From Phytoseiulus persimilis (taxonomy: Eukaryota; Arthropoda; Arachnida; Mesostigmata; Phytoseiidae), in the NCBI GenBank assembly GCA_037576195.1, contig CM075103.1, positions 14,880,001 through 14,944,000 of the forward strand: 64,000 nt of DNA. Direction: 5' to 3'. The notes under the pieces were generated by a model. That model worked only from the letters and a program-made list of their open reading frames with translations. It was not told the origin of the DNA and ran no database searches. Below are positions 18,937 to 33,900 of this stretch, piece by piece. How positions within the stretch are numbered: position 1 is the first letter of the stretch; each line of letters opens with the position of its first letter. The position numbers and the translations under genes are program-made.

Positions 18937-21900
18937 GTGAGTTCCTAGGGATGAAGTCGCGGGACGAAAAATGGAGGGTGGGAGGAGGAGCTCCTCGTCG
19001 AGTCTCGGCGAATCCGCCGGAGAAATTTCCCGCGAATTTTCAAAATTATTCAAGGCGTCCGGAGATCTCCGAGGGTCAGTCGCGGTTTCGGGTGGGCTTT
19101 CAGGTCACGAGCGCGCCTTCAATCCTTCGACTCTGTGAAGGCCTCATAACAGCGGAGTCCGCACAATCAAGTTCGAGGGAACTCTGACTGTATGGGTAAT
19201 CTCTGTCGTTTCTGCATCATTTAGTAGGACTCTTCAGGCCCTCCTCAGCGTTATGAGCCCGGAGGGCAAAAACAATGGGCCTCTGTGTACGCGATCGAAT
19301 TCCCGACTACTTGTGAATGAGCAGTTTGTCTCAGTGGCATTGTGATCATCCTCGCTTCCAGGACCGAGGTATCTGAAATCAAGCTATTTATACCCGCTCG
19401 GAAAGAAGGTGCGTCCAGGTGTGGGATTATGTATCTCAAGACATTATTCCGGATGATTTCGGGCTGATCGTCAGCCTGTCCTGGAGGTCGACGAATCTCG
19501 GAGGATAGAGAGTCGATCTCACGCCGGGGCGTTGTGAGGCGTGCCTGTTGATTCGGAGTTCCTCGACAGGTGGAACGTGATCGGTCAGCCTCAGATGGGT
19601 TCCGATCTGAGATTCCTTCCCTGTCATTAAACTCGCCAAGCTATTACGCAACGCGCGTTTGCGGTGAACAGACAGTAAACAGACGCACAGCAAGCTTAAT
19701 GGTTGAGTCAATAGCACTGAGCTGTGTGCGCGCGGCGGCGGACAACTGACGGAGAGTCTTCGAGTCAATGAGACTGAGTGGGAGAAAACAAGAGTGAATA
19801 GAGGTTTTTGCGCGAAGAGTCGCGAGTGCCTCACGACGCTTCTAAACATATCTCTTCGCCGGTAGATAGTTCTTCTCGGGTCCATTGCAGGCCGCGACGA
19901 CGACCGTGGCCGTTCGACAACAACGGCGGCGCGAGCCGCAGCAAAAATCGACGGGGTGAACGTCTCATCATTTCTGAACGCCACTCCTGCGAGAGGACCT
20001 CTCCTGAACGTAGGATCGAGGTGCTCCTCGAGGCTGCGCGAAGCACAAAGCGTGGAAGCGAGCACGGAGTCCGAGGATGGAAACCTTCTCTCTTGGGAGT
20101 GGATTCGCACGGAGAATCTATGCGATGCCACATGTGAATATCATCGTTTGCTGCAATGATCTCACAGAGTGGCCACGTCTCGCGATTCATTTGTTATCAT
20201 CACGTGTGAGAATTGGTCCTTGATAAATGAACAAACGTGGATTTAAATCCTTACGAAGTTGGGCGACTGAAGTTAAGGCGGTTTTTGACTGAAAACATTA
20301 CTGAAACATTCGCTCGTGTGCACACATCTGAATCCCGATAATTTTGCACGATGTAGCAACGTTTTCCGTTCACTACGGAAAAACGCCAGATCATGGAAAT
20401 TTCATCGATGACTGTGAATTTTTGGTATATTTATGGTTTAGAACGTAGCCCCTTATACACCAGACTTTTGCGTACATGGAAAATCGGCCAGTTCTAGCCT
20501 CAAGGGTTACAGGCCGGGAGCTCGAAAACCCAGGAGCTCGGAAAAAAATCCCGGGAGCTCGAAACCCCTCTCCCTCAAATTAGGTTCCGTTCGATCGCAA
20601 CGAACCTTCTATGCAGAGCCTTCGAGTTCCCGAATAGGACAGCGAACATACTAGGAGGGACATCCAAGCGGATTTGGATACCGATTGTATCTTGATCTCC
20701 CTGGGTCGCACTGGGAGATATGTGTGGTACCAATCGCGAAAACCTCGTGATACTCTTTTCTCGTATCAGCTTCTCCACTCTCTACCAAGAAGGTTCGTTG
20801 TGTTCAAATCGGACCCGATTTGTGGGAAAGAGTTTTCGAGATGCCGGGTTTTCGAGCTCCCTGTATTTTTTTTCGAGCTGCCGGAATTTCGAGCTCCCGG
20901 TTTTTCGAGCTCCCGGTTGCACACCGCCTCAAGTTGTTGGATGGAAGTTTGAGGATCCTCCGGCGGCCGAACGGGCGTCCGAGCGAGCCGTTCTCTCCGA
21001 TTTCCGAGAAGTGCCTCTCATTCCTTCAGTGTCAGAAGCATTGGACCACAAGGGGGTTTGCGTTATTCCGCGAGACAAGCAAATGGGCACAGCTCTGATC
21101 CGCGAGCCGAAGCGAATAGAAGCAGCGCAAAGGCTCCGTTTAATGCTTCGGCTTTTGGCAGAAGTCCAGACTACGAGCGAGCATACATCATTACGTTCGG
21201 GACAACATGTAAATCTTCTTACGCTTTTTACATCGGCCATGAGGGCCGCCGAGTTGCTCCCGAACAAGAGGGTATTCAGATTCTAAGACGTCCTCTCACG
21301 GGTTAAAAACACCGGTGTTTTTCCACCGCGAGATCGAAGCCTGCTGCGATCAACTCGGCACTTATCCTTGGAGATTTGAAACCTTTGACTCCGTCGAGAA
21401 TGGAGAAAATTGAACGTCAAAGGGAAACTTCAAACGAGAAAAGTTCTCTCTCGATCCGTGAGGATTCGTCAATAACGATGTGAGGAGAAATCGAATTGAT
21501 CGCCGAGTTGGAAAATTCTTGACTAAACATTGCGTTTTGACGTCTCACCCAACTTCGATAACTCGATGACGTGCTGACGTGGGTCTCCATCCCCTCAAAA
21601 GTCGACGTAACTCGATGAAGACCGTCTGACCGACTGAGTACCGAGTTAACTCCCGTGGACGAGGAGCGACCTTGACAGCAGCGAAGCGTCTGGACACCGC
21701 GTTACGATGTGCTAAACTAGAGCGAAGTATATCATCGGTTACGACACGCCCTGCTAACTTGGCGTCCTCTGAAGTCGCGAGTCGCGGTTGAATGCAGGAG
21801 CCACGAATCGGACAAATCGTGCCAAACCCGCATCCTTGCCAAGCACTCGTGGCTTGGTGAATGGGATTCATGTATAACGCTGACTTATTGTCAGCGAAGA

Positions 21901-24900
21901 GACTCTTTTCCGCGAGGTTTGTTGTCTGACTTCAGATTAACGGCGCGCGCAGTCCGATTGGCCAGCATGCTGCTCGTTTGGCCCGATCAGGCTTAGCCTC
22001 TACTGAAACTCGATATCTTGGATCACAATGGGTCTGCATTCAATCCACCTTGGCCGGGCACGGCTGAGGGATCAGGTCAGTCTCGTTTGGAATTCAGCGT
22101 TGGTTGTTCCAGCTGCGTAATCGTGGACTGCGTCGTTGACTCACTGCGATTCTGGAGTTCCCATTCAACCTCCCGCTCAACGACGAGGCAATAATCAGTC
22201 TGCCAGATCGTAGGATTCGCGTGTGTCGTTTTGAATATGCACACGGTGCGCGGTTATAATCCTCCTCCCTTCGCCGTTTTTCTCCCGATCCGACGGTCGA
22301 CCACCTCGAACTCGCTACGTTCGGAAGCTGAGCGAGAGTGTTTCTGGAAAGAAGTCGGACGAAACCTTCCAGGAACAAACCCATCGACTATGCAATTCAA
22401 CTCGGCTGTTCGACTCAGGCTCCAGGAAACGGAGAGCTCACCATGGAGGTTCGACGATACGCGGATGTTTGTTGAAGGTAGCATTGGTGAATAAGACAGT
22501 TGAGTTATTCTGCTGGAGGATGTTCTATTCAGGTCCAGAGTTCGTCGGAAAATACTCCGAGCGGGCTCCTAGGAGGCGGCGTTTCTGTTCGCTAGAACGG
22601 TTCTCCTGTATGTTGGCTTCTGGTGAAACGTGATTTCTCATAGAGAAAGTGACTCGCATTACTCGAGCCGCGTCAGCGGATTCGAGCTACTGATGCTGAC
22701 AATTGAATCTTCTGCACGATCGTCTCCACAAATAAATCGAGCATCTCGACGTTCGCTCCGAAACCTTGCTGAATCGATGCCGTGGATAACTCGCTGCCCG
22801 AAGTTAAGATGTGACTCTGGAACAATTCTGAGATATCCATACAAGAAGGCCATTCCAGTTGGAGAACCTTTCGTTTGCTCCTATTCCGGCCAAACCTCAG
22901 TGACGAATTATCCGGTCGAGTTGTTTCTTGCTTGCGATCAACGGCTACGAACTCGATTCATATTTCCTTGTTTGTTTGCGTTTCTCACAATTTCGCAGAT
23001 CGGGTAGAACTTCCATTTCGCCTCGATTCGCTGTTGCCGACCCTCCAGTACTCCATGGATGGAAGCTCCATTTGAGTCAATCAACGGAAACTGCGGAAAT
23101 CCGGTACCGTCGGGAATAGGGAAAACTTTCGAATTCGGGTTGGAATGCAAGAAGGGCGCATTTTCAGCAAGTGATGAGAAATCGACCTCAACGTGGAAAC
23201 GACTCGCGCGAACAGATTCTGACCACTCAGAACTTGACAGGCTCTCGTCAGACTTCACGACAGTAGCTTCGGCGATACTGCCCGAAGAACAACTGGTCTA
23301 CATCGAGCAGCTCTACAAATCGAAAGTCTAGTTCGTTCTGCGCAATTGGAAAGAATACTCGTCGGGCTCCCGATCGCACGAAAAAAAAATCATCCCTCAC
23401 CACGTATTGACCAGAATGAGGAAAATAGAAAAGCTCACCACCTCGATTTGCTGTTCGTAGATTTTTGATACGTTCCCGAATCGGAAAATGCGACCCTGAA
23501 AGCCGTTGACAGCTGTTTCCGATCGGGTAGCGACGTTGGCGAGGCGGGTGGAAGACGGAGCTCAAAATCAGCCGAATCCTTACTGAATACTAACGACGCT
23601 TCGGTGGAAATAAGCCGGGTCTCGGGTTCTTTCCTCAGATGACATGAATGTGATGGTATTCAGGCTTTTGGGAAACTTTCAGCGAGGAGAGCGAACGTCA
23701 TTTCGAGCCCGGTCGTCTCGCCTTTCAACATAGCTGGACTACTTCGAAGGCTCTAACCTGAAGGCACAGCGAGACTTCAAACGAGCGAATGAGAGGAAAA
23801 AAAAGAAGCAGGGTGGTAGAGTTGCTTCTAAATGAGCGACCGTTGGTGAACTCGGCGCGCTCTGCTCAGCCGAGACGGCCGGTGTGTCATCAGTAGCCGA
23901 ATCAACCCAAAAACAGAGCCGAACACTCGACGCAACGACAGGGGAGAAAACATTTTCAATTATCCTCAATCACGCGTTCGTCAACTTGAAATCACGAATC
24001 GCTCCTCGTTGTTCTCTGTCATGGACGCGAGTCTCTGATTGCCATAAAACCGAGGAAAAATTGTTGAGTACACTGCGAACAACTTCATCTTCTCAATTCG
24101 ACCAAAAAGCTTCAGGTCGGGCGAAAACATGACCACAGTGGCGTGCAAGTACCGAGCGACGACTGATGATTTCTGTGGAAATTCGCGATATCCAGCTCGA
24201 GAAGTCAGCGCGAATCGAGCCGGATTAACGACGGGAACAGCGATTCCAGACCCTGGTCGGTTCGACGCGATTAGGCTCGCTACGAAATTCTCACCGTATC
24301 GAACGCCACGGGGAGCAGTCTCCAGCGCGCGGAATCCTTTTAGGATTACGTTCTCTCCCCTCAGAAGAGTTTAGATGGCGTCTACCGAACGGCAGCAACT
24401 AGTCGCTGACTCACTGGAGCGCTTCGGGAACGGTGTGCGAATCTCGTTGATCGGGAACAAAAGAACTTGGTTAAGGTTTCTCGAACGACTAGTGGGCATC
24501 CGACAGGAGCCATGAGCAAGAGACAGCGACTCTGGGCCGAGAATGTGGCAAATGAATACGGGGTCCAGCCTAATCTCGACTTAATGGGGCCTTCGAGGCC
24601 AATTAGTGGTCTGTTCGGTATCTGGCTGATTAAATAAGATACTCATTCCACGCTCACCGCGAGGAACAGGAGGTGTCCGGTGGAAATCACTCGATTCTGC
24701 GGATGTTCAAATGAATCAATCGCGCGTCTCCGATCGCAGCTCGAAGAACTGGGCTCTTGAAGGCACGAAGCGCCCAAAAGTTCTTCCGAGGATACTGCGA
24801 GAAAGTCTCCCGGGAGAACGAAGTGTCCAAAAGGTCAACTCCGAGTCCAACGAGGCTCATCCTGGGCTTGGAGCGGCGGTGGCGTCGGCCGCTCACAAAC

Positions 24901-27900
24901 CAAGGATCAAGGCGCTTGTGCGAGTTTGGTGAGCTGGCGCATGCATTCATCACCGATAAATGCACTTCTCCAACTCGGGGCTAGTGTTCCGGGCGTCGAC
25001 GCGCGAGATGCTCCGGAGACCTATTGTCTTCGTGGATCTCATCATGCTAATCCGATTGTCCGAGGCTACAATCGCCGTCTCGGCACGGGAAGCAGGAAGC
25101 TTGACTGAGGCGGACATATCGACACGAATATGCAGAGGGCGAATCGTTCAGCTCACGATGAAGCGGATTTATTGTCGAGGCAGATGAGATGTATTGTTGC
25201 CGTCGATCGAAACGGAACACATCAGGGCCTCGAAGCATGTTCCAGATCAAGAGAGGACGGGAGTGAGTGCTCCACAGGGTTCCGAGCTACAAGACATGCA
25301 TGGGACAAGAAATCCAACTTTGATTTGAACAAGATTCCAAGAAGTACGGTCCGGGAAACCCTCTAACGTGTAACAAGAGGCCGAGACGCTGCGGTAGGTG
25401 CGCACGCGCGAGTCGTTCGCGCGAGATTCAGCACGGAGTCGTTGAGGTGCTCGAGTGACCATAAGCCTGACGGTCGCGGGGCCGTATCGGTTGTCAGGTC
25501 ATAATTTCCGCCGCTTGTAACAGCACTAGCGACACCGGCTACCGTGACAACAATGCCGTATAATATGTCTTTTATACCGTTATCGTGTCCGTCCGGGAAG
25601 CTTTATCGAAGCCCAGAATGAGGGAAACAGCGTTTTTGTACCGACATTGTCCGCCAGTACGTCCTTTCGTTAGCCCACCCCCTTTCCCCCATGGGTTTCC
25701 CTCCTTCAAGGCAGCTGAATGTCGCTGTTGCGCTCAGATTTGAGAATGTCGTAAGCAGCTTTACAAGGAAGCGGCGGCCAGATCACGATCAAGAGAATAA
25801 GAAAACAGAATCAATGGTAGTTTTCCGGTAGGCGGCCTCCACTCGTAAGTCGGCACATTGGCTACTTACGCGGAGTCAATTACGGCGGAGCAGACAGAGA
25901 GGAGGCTGAGAAAGATAAACAAGCGCATGTGTGCGCAACACCATGGAGACGCAAGTCGCGCGAAACGCGGACTCCTGAAGCTCGAATCAACCGAAGTGAA
26001 AGTCGCTGCTCCGACCTCGATGATACGTCTGTTTTTCTTCTTCTCGGGATGGAGCAATTCCAGCTTTCCATCGAGATCGGCACACAGTTTCGCGATTCGC
26101 CTTGCAGCGGGGCTCCATCTGTGAACTTTGCACAACGTGTCTCCGCTTCTCCTGCGCCAACGCTTTGAAATTCGGAGTTTTTCCCCAGTCTCCTGGTTTG
26201 TATGTGTCCGAGCGGCAGCTGTTGCGAATCGCATCGCGCGCAGTTTCCACGGTATTCCTCGATGGAGCTTCAAATCCGCTGCGATGGGGATCAGGTGCGG
26301 ACCTGAGTAAGAAGCGAGTCACATGGCAGCCTGGGCGCCGTGATTGCACACAGTGGTTTCGCAAATGCTGTTGGGCATTCCCGCGGGATTCCCGGTGGTC
26401 CCCGTCGGAGATGCTGTTCTTGATGAATTTCTTCATCACGATAGGTTTCGGCGAAATATTTGAACTTGACCTCGACGGCGTCGGTGAGATGTCCGATATG
26501 TCCCGCGCTCGATCGGTGGCCGGGATATCGATGATTTTCTAGACCATTCCTGGATTCGACGGTGGATTCAAGTTGAGTGGTATGTAGTGTTCTTCACCCG
26601 GAATCCGGGAGACTTGCCCCGTATACACGGAAGGGTAGATCAGATACGCAAGACCCTGTTAGCGAAAAGAACGGCTGCGCGCGCAGGGAATGTGGGGATC
26701 CAGCACAAGAAATTGTGTGTCTCATCTTCTTGTTGCAAGTTGTAATCCCTGTCTGCAAGAGGGTGTGGGTCAACTGGTTTCTAATGATGGGTTGCTCGCG
26801 CCAAACTCCTGCTGCGGGGTACTGCTGCTGCTGAGGCTGACCCTCATTTTAGACGCGTTACTTACCACCCAGTGATTCGAGCCTAAGTGATGGGAAGCCG
26901 ATCGCGTTCCTCCGATCCCCGCTGGAGCTCCGGCTTCTTTCGGGGTTAAAGTTGCTCTCGGGCCGAGAGTCGCGATGACGACGGAAACGCGCTGCTCCGG
27001 GTCGTGCTCCCATTGGCGGAGACCGATCGGTTCGGAGCGAAGACCCTGTTGAAGGCGAGACCGCGGCTGAACCAAATCCATTCCGGATTCAGACCACGAT
27101 CCCTCGTGTCGTTGGCCTGAATGTACATCGGGGAGCGATTTGTCGGCCCTCGCGTGATGGTTAGCTCGAAAAGCGAATAGTCAGTTCTCACTCGTTGTTC
27201 CTCCAGCGATTCTCGAGCGTCGAGATGGAAATCGAATTTCCGAAGATCGGCGGAGCCATGAGTTCCCCGTTCTCGTTGTTCGTGCTGTTTGGCCGGGGCT
27301 CAGACGGAGCTTCCGCGCAACGCTTGTCTGTTGTGCAACCGGCCAAGCTGAGGGGAGACATCCGACCGATGCATAGTCGCGACTGGGTGGTGCGAAGCCG
27401 AATCTACGACGCCGGCGACGACGATATCGATAGCTGTGGGGCCCCTCCCCGGGACCTATTTGCAATCAGCGAGCCAATTCGGGCCGGTCGGTTGGCTGTC
27501 TCCTCCTGGAAGCTCTAGCCAATTACCCGGTGTCTTCTTTATCTGCCTCCGATTCTCTGTCCATCTCCCTCTCGCTCGTTGTATCCCGCCGCTGATCGCT
27601 CGAATCTCACTCGCAGCGACGAACAACGGGTAGTCGCATCCAACTGTATGTCTACCGAGAGCTCCGAATGGAATCCTTTATTAATCATTCACTCCGTTCA
27701 TTTGCCGTCTCCATCTTTTCCGTCGGGCCGTCGACGCCTTTCTCCCGCCGTGTCATTCGTCTCGGAGCCTTCATCAAGCTGGAGCTCAAGCCATTTTGTG
27801 TAATCTCGTCCCTGATTTTTCTCTGATCCATTATGCAGTGTTATCTCAATGTTCTCGCGTTTTTCTTCCGCGCTTCGAACTGTTCCACTGGTTCTCTCGA

Positions 27901-30900
27901 TGGGCAGTCGAAATTCCCATCAATTCTCTCCGCGAGTCAAAAGAAAAGGAATGGGACGAACCAATGAGTCGACTCCGTTAATCTTGCCCCCATCCCCCTC
28001 TCCCATTCTGTGGATTTGTCAGGTTCGTAATTCTTGGATCATTTACCACCTTTTTATGACCGGAAACATCCTCTTTCGGCCGGGAGGCGAGGAACGCTGC
28101 AGGAGAGGCTCAAGACGACCGGAAGATATAGCGGTAACAGTGACATGCGGATCTAAGGGGGTTAACGGACTGCTCTCGAGAAGTGCATATCGCTGCATTC
28201 CGAGGGTGAGAGAGAACGAAAAGGTTCCCGATTCGTTATCCAAGGAATCGAACTATCCACCGGAACAGACTCCTCAAACACAAGTTGTTCTCCCTCTACT
28301 CGATCAGGCTAGACCTTGCGTCGTGCCAACACTTCCGTGTGCGTGAGACACGAGTTTCTCTCATGCCCCGGCACCCAGAGTTTCTTCTTATCATTCGTTG
28401 TCTCGTACTCCTCGTCGTCGAGGACGGGAGCTGTGTACCGTTTGGAGGCATACCCCCTTGAAAACTCGGTAGGGAGGTGAAACTGGGAGCAGACGAATGC
28501 ATCCGGGCTCCTGACGGAGCCTCACAAGATGACCGAGAGCGGGAGCATCAAACTCAGTCGCTCGATGATGGCGAATTATCGAATTTTCACACCGAGATCA
28601 AACCGCGTTCGGGGACGACAGAGGTGTGGACAAGAAAAATGTGCTGGCGGCGGTCCAGGGTCAAGGACTCGGCGACGTGCCCCATGGAATGAACTTATAC
28701 AAGGCTGGGCATCGACATCGTCGCTCCCGAACGCCCAGTACGTTGAACTGCTCGTTGAAGAGGGGAGAACCACTTCGGGAGAAGGGAGCGGACAAGCTCT
28801 GCCGAAGAGGCCGAGCGCGATAGAGGGAGGAAGCGAGTCTCATTAAGTAGATGGATGACCTCAATGTCCTTGAATTTCAAATGCGCTGGCCCAAAACAGG
28901 AGCCCACTGTTTGACGTTCGTCCGTCGGTCTCCCCGTTGTTCGTCCGCCCGTTCTACACGTTGTCGTCCTGACAAACAAACGACGGGTTCCGCCTTCGAA
29001 GCCACCCGAAATCAAATTGCGGATGCCGAGCTCGAGGCCGAAACTCCGCTGGCTCGGTAAGGCTCCAGGAAAGGCGTCGCTTGTCGTTCGAGGGCAAAGG
29101 AAGGGCCCAAAACACCGGATAGTTCCTCCCAAGATCCCAGCATAACACGGAACCCTGCGGGGATCTTCCACCGGGCGGCCCCTCTCGGTTGGGCGGCTGA
29201 GCTGGAAAGTTCATCGATCCGCTGTTTCTCCGTCCGCGGAGGTGTCGTTTGACGGTAACGAGCTCAGCTGTTGCCCTGAACGTTTCCAGCCGCTTCCCGG
29301 AACCGAGACAATGCCCCTGCTGTTATTAGCACCAGCGACAGTCCCGATGTTTGCTGAATGTTTTGCGAGCAAGGCGACATCACGAGAATATTGCTGTCAT
29401 GGTCGACGTCCACTTCACGGCAACTGTTGCATCGGCAAATGGTTCTGTCGAAGTTATTAACAGTCAGAGTGTAACACCGAGGAGGCATCCACACTGACCC
29501 AATCTCAGCGCCAATCGGTTCCCGTTGGTAGGTCCGGACCCGGGCGGAAGTCGCCCTCATTCCCGCCGACGGACAAGAATCTATGAATGTATCCAAGTCC
29601 GCCGCCATACTGGTAACAATGTCGGCTTCGTCTCTCCGTTTTCTCATCAGGCCTCCTCCGGTCTCGAGGGAATTGCTCCTCACACCACAAGTACCGGATT
29701 AAGTCGATCCCTCCAGCACCACGACGAATGTATTACAGCCTCGTACACCACTTATCGCCGACAGTCGTGACGTACCAGGGTTCCGTAGTGCCCAGATCCA
29801 AAGGTTCGGGACTTTGCGCGGACATAATACCCCATCCGCGTCTCGCCGCCAAGGTCTCTGAAATCCCGCTCAGAACTATTCTCCTCGGATGCTTGGCAGA
29901 ACGGCCGAATAGCTAGTCCTGTCATGGCCTTCTCCAATGACGTGGTGAAGTGGCGTATCCAAGGCGGAAGAAGGGCGGGACATAAGGACACTTGCCCTGG
30001 GCGCAAAACTGAACCGACGTGATCTATCGATGACAATCGGAAACAACGTTGCGAGGAAACGAATCTGCGGCCCATTGCAGGTTGGGAACAGAACCGCGGA
30101 GCACGCGAACCCACCCGTCGCGCTACCTGTCGCGTAACAGACGTAGTGCAGCGGTTCGTGTGAACGATAAACCCAGCATTTCTGTGGGATACAGTGGGTA
30201 ACGCAAACCCCCGTCTCCGATTCGAAAGAGAAGGCGATGAAGTCCTTCGCCCTCTAGAAAACATCAAAGCGCTCGCCTCGATTCGAGCGACTCTCGTCGG
30301 TTTTTCCGTTCGCTGCGACCCGTGCCCGAGGTAAGCCGCCTCTCCCCCCTCCAGGATTCCATGCGCCGGTGAAGCTCAATCGAGAAGCTCCACACAATCA
30401 TCCACAATCCCCGCCCCCTTTCCCAGAAAAATAAACAATGTAAGAATGGTCCTGCTGGCCCATAAGCAAAATACTGGGCACGCGCGGCCCACGACCCCAG
30501 GACGCAGGAACCGCGGTCCACTGCACCCTCGACATGAATCAATGTGTGCAGGCAATCTTAACAACGGGAAGAGACAGAAAGCGAGTTTTCCCACACAGCC
30601 CGACCGTAAGGAGCGATATACAGACAGGATGTTTCGGAAGAGCTCATGTTACCCAAGGGCCATATTGCTATGTGTCTCAGTTGAGCCATTAGCAACACTT
30701 CTTTCGGAACTACGCGTCGCGTTCTCTCTTGGTAGTCCTTACGTCGAATGAGAGCGACACTAGGGAAGTTTCCCCTCGGAGTTGAGTCTCGTCTCGAAGT
30801 TGACACCAGGAGCTGATTGTATCAACTTTCTCTGTGACTGCACAAACATTTCGGTTCCTGATAGGCGGAGTGATGCTCGCCGGCGCTGATGACGTCCCAG

Positions 30901-33900
30901 GCAGGGCCCCAATTACGGCGATCAGCGCCAAATTTAAAACTTTGATCCACTTTTCGCAGGAAGTTGCTCTGTCGCCAATCGATGAAAGCCGGTCGCTGAG
31001 CGCGCTGAAGGGTGGGGCACGGCGAGCAAGAAAAGCAGTCTGAAAGCTTGATGCGCGGGATTCGCCCGTTTTGTACACGCTCGTCACATGTCTCGCGATT
31101 GCAGGCGCTTCCGTCTCCCTTTCGGAAATCGAACTCGTCCTATTCGACGAATCTCCTGAGAAGTTGGGAGCTGGGAAGGGGAACCTCGGAGGGCGGAGCT
31201 GAGACACTGATCGGATCATTAGCCGTGGATAAAGGTCATCTCGAAGAGCTGGCGAGGAATGGATGGACTTGGAAATGTGAGCCCAAACTCCGAAAAGAAA
31301 TGGTCAGATCGATCCGGAACTGCTGCTGCGTTCAAACGCGGTGCGACCGGCCTACTGGGAAATATCTCCGAGCACTCATGATCGCATAGCGAAGGAGAAA
31401 TGTTGGAGAAATCTCCTAATTTCTTCTCCGATTCCGGGAAGCTGGTTTCAAGAGCTTTTCGGAGAAATACACTGACGTCTACGCAAATGCAGGGGACGGT
31501 TTAATTTAATGCTTTCCATGTCGGCTTCTTCACTTTCGTCCTCCCGGTGGACAACCGCTTCAGGCGGAGAACCAGCTGCTCGAGTGAACTCAGATTGATT
31601 TGAAACTCACATCGGGCAACAAACGTCGATGCCAATGATTTCCGAGCGCGTTCGTGATCCTCGCAATCACAGCTCCCATCGAGAGCTTCCGCGGTGCCGA
31701 ACGAGTGCGCTCGACGTGTGAACTTCAGATTGACAGCCACTCACCAAACCAACCAACTTCGAGTTTGTGGGAATCCTAGTCTGGAACCGATCCTCGTGGA
31801 GTCGCTCCGTCTCATTTCCAAAACGAACCAGAGTTCAGCGATCGATCCCGACAGAGATTCAGAAGAAGCAGAAATCATCGGAACGGAGTGCGGCTCTGGA
31901 ATGTTCCCTCGACAGAAGTTCCGAGAAACCTCGGGAAAGCCCCAACATAGTGAAACTGGAGATGCTCTGGTTTTAGTTTGAGCCTTGTTGAGGTCTGTTC
32001 CTCGGCCGGTTGTTCGCGGACTTAAAGATGCCTGCGCGGTCTCCTTTCTGGAATAACTGCTGCGAGCAGCATAACCTCAGAAATTACGAGTCTGCCAGCG
32101 AGCCGGTCGTCACTAGCATAACTCCGTCAAGAAAATGGGAGTAAGAGAATAGTTATTCTGGTAACAAGCTAGCATTGGAGGCTCGAGCGACCCAGATCCG
32201 TTCCGAACTCGCTCGTGTCGAATACAGACCGCGAATTCGCGAGGTAAGAAGAGAACTGTCCGTGAGCGCCGCTGCGGACACAAACGACACGGACGAAACT
32301 ATTTTCCCGCCGTCGCCGACTTTACGCTCGGTGGCGATGACGAACTGACTCCGCGACGGCGGAGAGAAGCTCGTCTCATTAGTAGCGCGCCTTGACCTAA
32401 CCCTGAACGACGGGGCCGTCTGTGAAAAACCCAAGAAGCCCACTCGGTCGGCCACATTGTGAGTAAGTGACTAGCTGACTGAGTCGCCGGCTAGCAGACT
32501 ATCTGGTTGGCGAGATCTCTTCGAGGGAGGCAACGAAGCGACCGGGAAATAGTAGCAGGTGAGCCATCGATCTTGTCGGCCGCCGAAGCTTCAATAGGCT
32601 TGTCGTTCGACAGCAGTGTTTGTTTTGATTCTCCCGATCGTCTCCGTCCACGAATACCCACACACTCACAGGCTCTCCCACAAGTAAACAAAGCGAGCCG
32701 AACTAGGCATCTAAGGATTTGTTTGGTCTTTGGGTAACGATTGAAGCTGTGATTCGAGAGAGCCCGAATAAAAAACTGACGTCCCATTCGAATAAACACA
32801 CCCCGAATCTAATTCGCTGACAGTGTTTCAATGCATTGTTTCCAATGTCATAAGCGGTATTTGTCGAGCCGTCAGTATCTCGGGGAACACGCGCGGGAGT
32901 AGAAGGAGCGAGGGCTCGGGAAAGCAGGAGTGAGTAAGTGAGCGGCGGCGGAGTGACTCCAGCTCGTGCACCCGAAGAAGCGTTTCCGGAATGGGATCGT
33001 TCTAGAAAGCGTCTATTACCTCATCAGAGACTCATCTTTCAAGTAACAAGTCTTAATGCAGGAGAAACAACGTAATCTCCTCCAACAGTGTGAGGACAAT
33101 ACAGTTCTGCGAATAGCCAGTGGTAATGATCCGAGAGGAAATTATCCAGCTCGGTCCGGAACGTCGGCCAGGGGATCGACCTCGCCGCGTACGCCAAGAT
33201 GCTCCGCACGAGACAGCTTCAGAGAGACCACGCGCATTCCACACGCGCGCCACGAACTCCGCGACCCACTTAGGCTTCTTCTCGGCAACGTTATCCGCTA
33301 TGAATAAGGAAGGAACGGGTGAGAAACGCTTCAGCACCTCCAGATTTCCTTAGACCTCCTTTCCTCCAGCATACGCTAGGAGCTTCCGGAATAAACTGAA
33401 CTTGGATCAAGATGCGGAATGCCGGATGGAGTTCGCCTAGGAAACGTTTCCTTCGCCGGGTTCTCGAGAGTGAATTTTCTTTGAGAGACGCTATTCCGAA
33501 TTTCAAACAACTCTGGAAGTAGGAGACTCCTTGTTCCACAGGAAATCCTTGTTGGAGAAAAACTGCTCTTGAGGAAGAACCAATGTGAGAATCCTCCATG
33601 AATCATATTGTATCACTATCGTTATCGGACCGAGGTCCGGGCTCTGGGCCGGCCGATCGATAACCTTCACTTTCTTCGATTCCTCGTACCCGAGCCGGTT
33701 CATGATTCCTGTAATTTGCACCAACGGACCGACGCCATCGTAAGCGAAGCATCCCCAGATAATTATGCTGCCACACTCACAATCCAACCGAGGAACACGG
33801 TGCCGGACCTCCTCCCTCTGGTTTCTCGGTTTCCGGATGTACTCCATTTCATTTGTAAAATTCAGATAGATTTCACTCGCATTTTTCCTGATCACTCCTG

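Noticed and set aside
25130-25366. Frame containing HDEADLLSRQM
   Set aside because: It resembles the end of a retroelement RNase H (N-ADLLSR), but no other RNase H or reverse-transcriptase motif is near.
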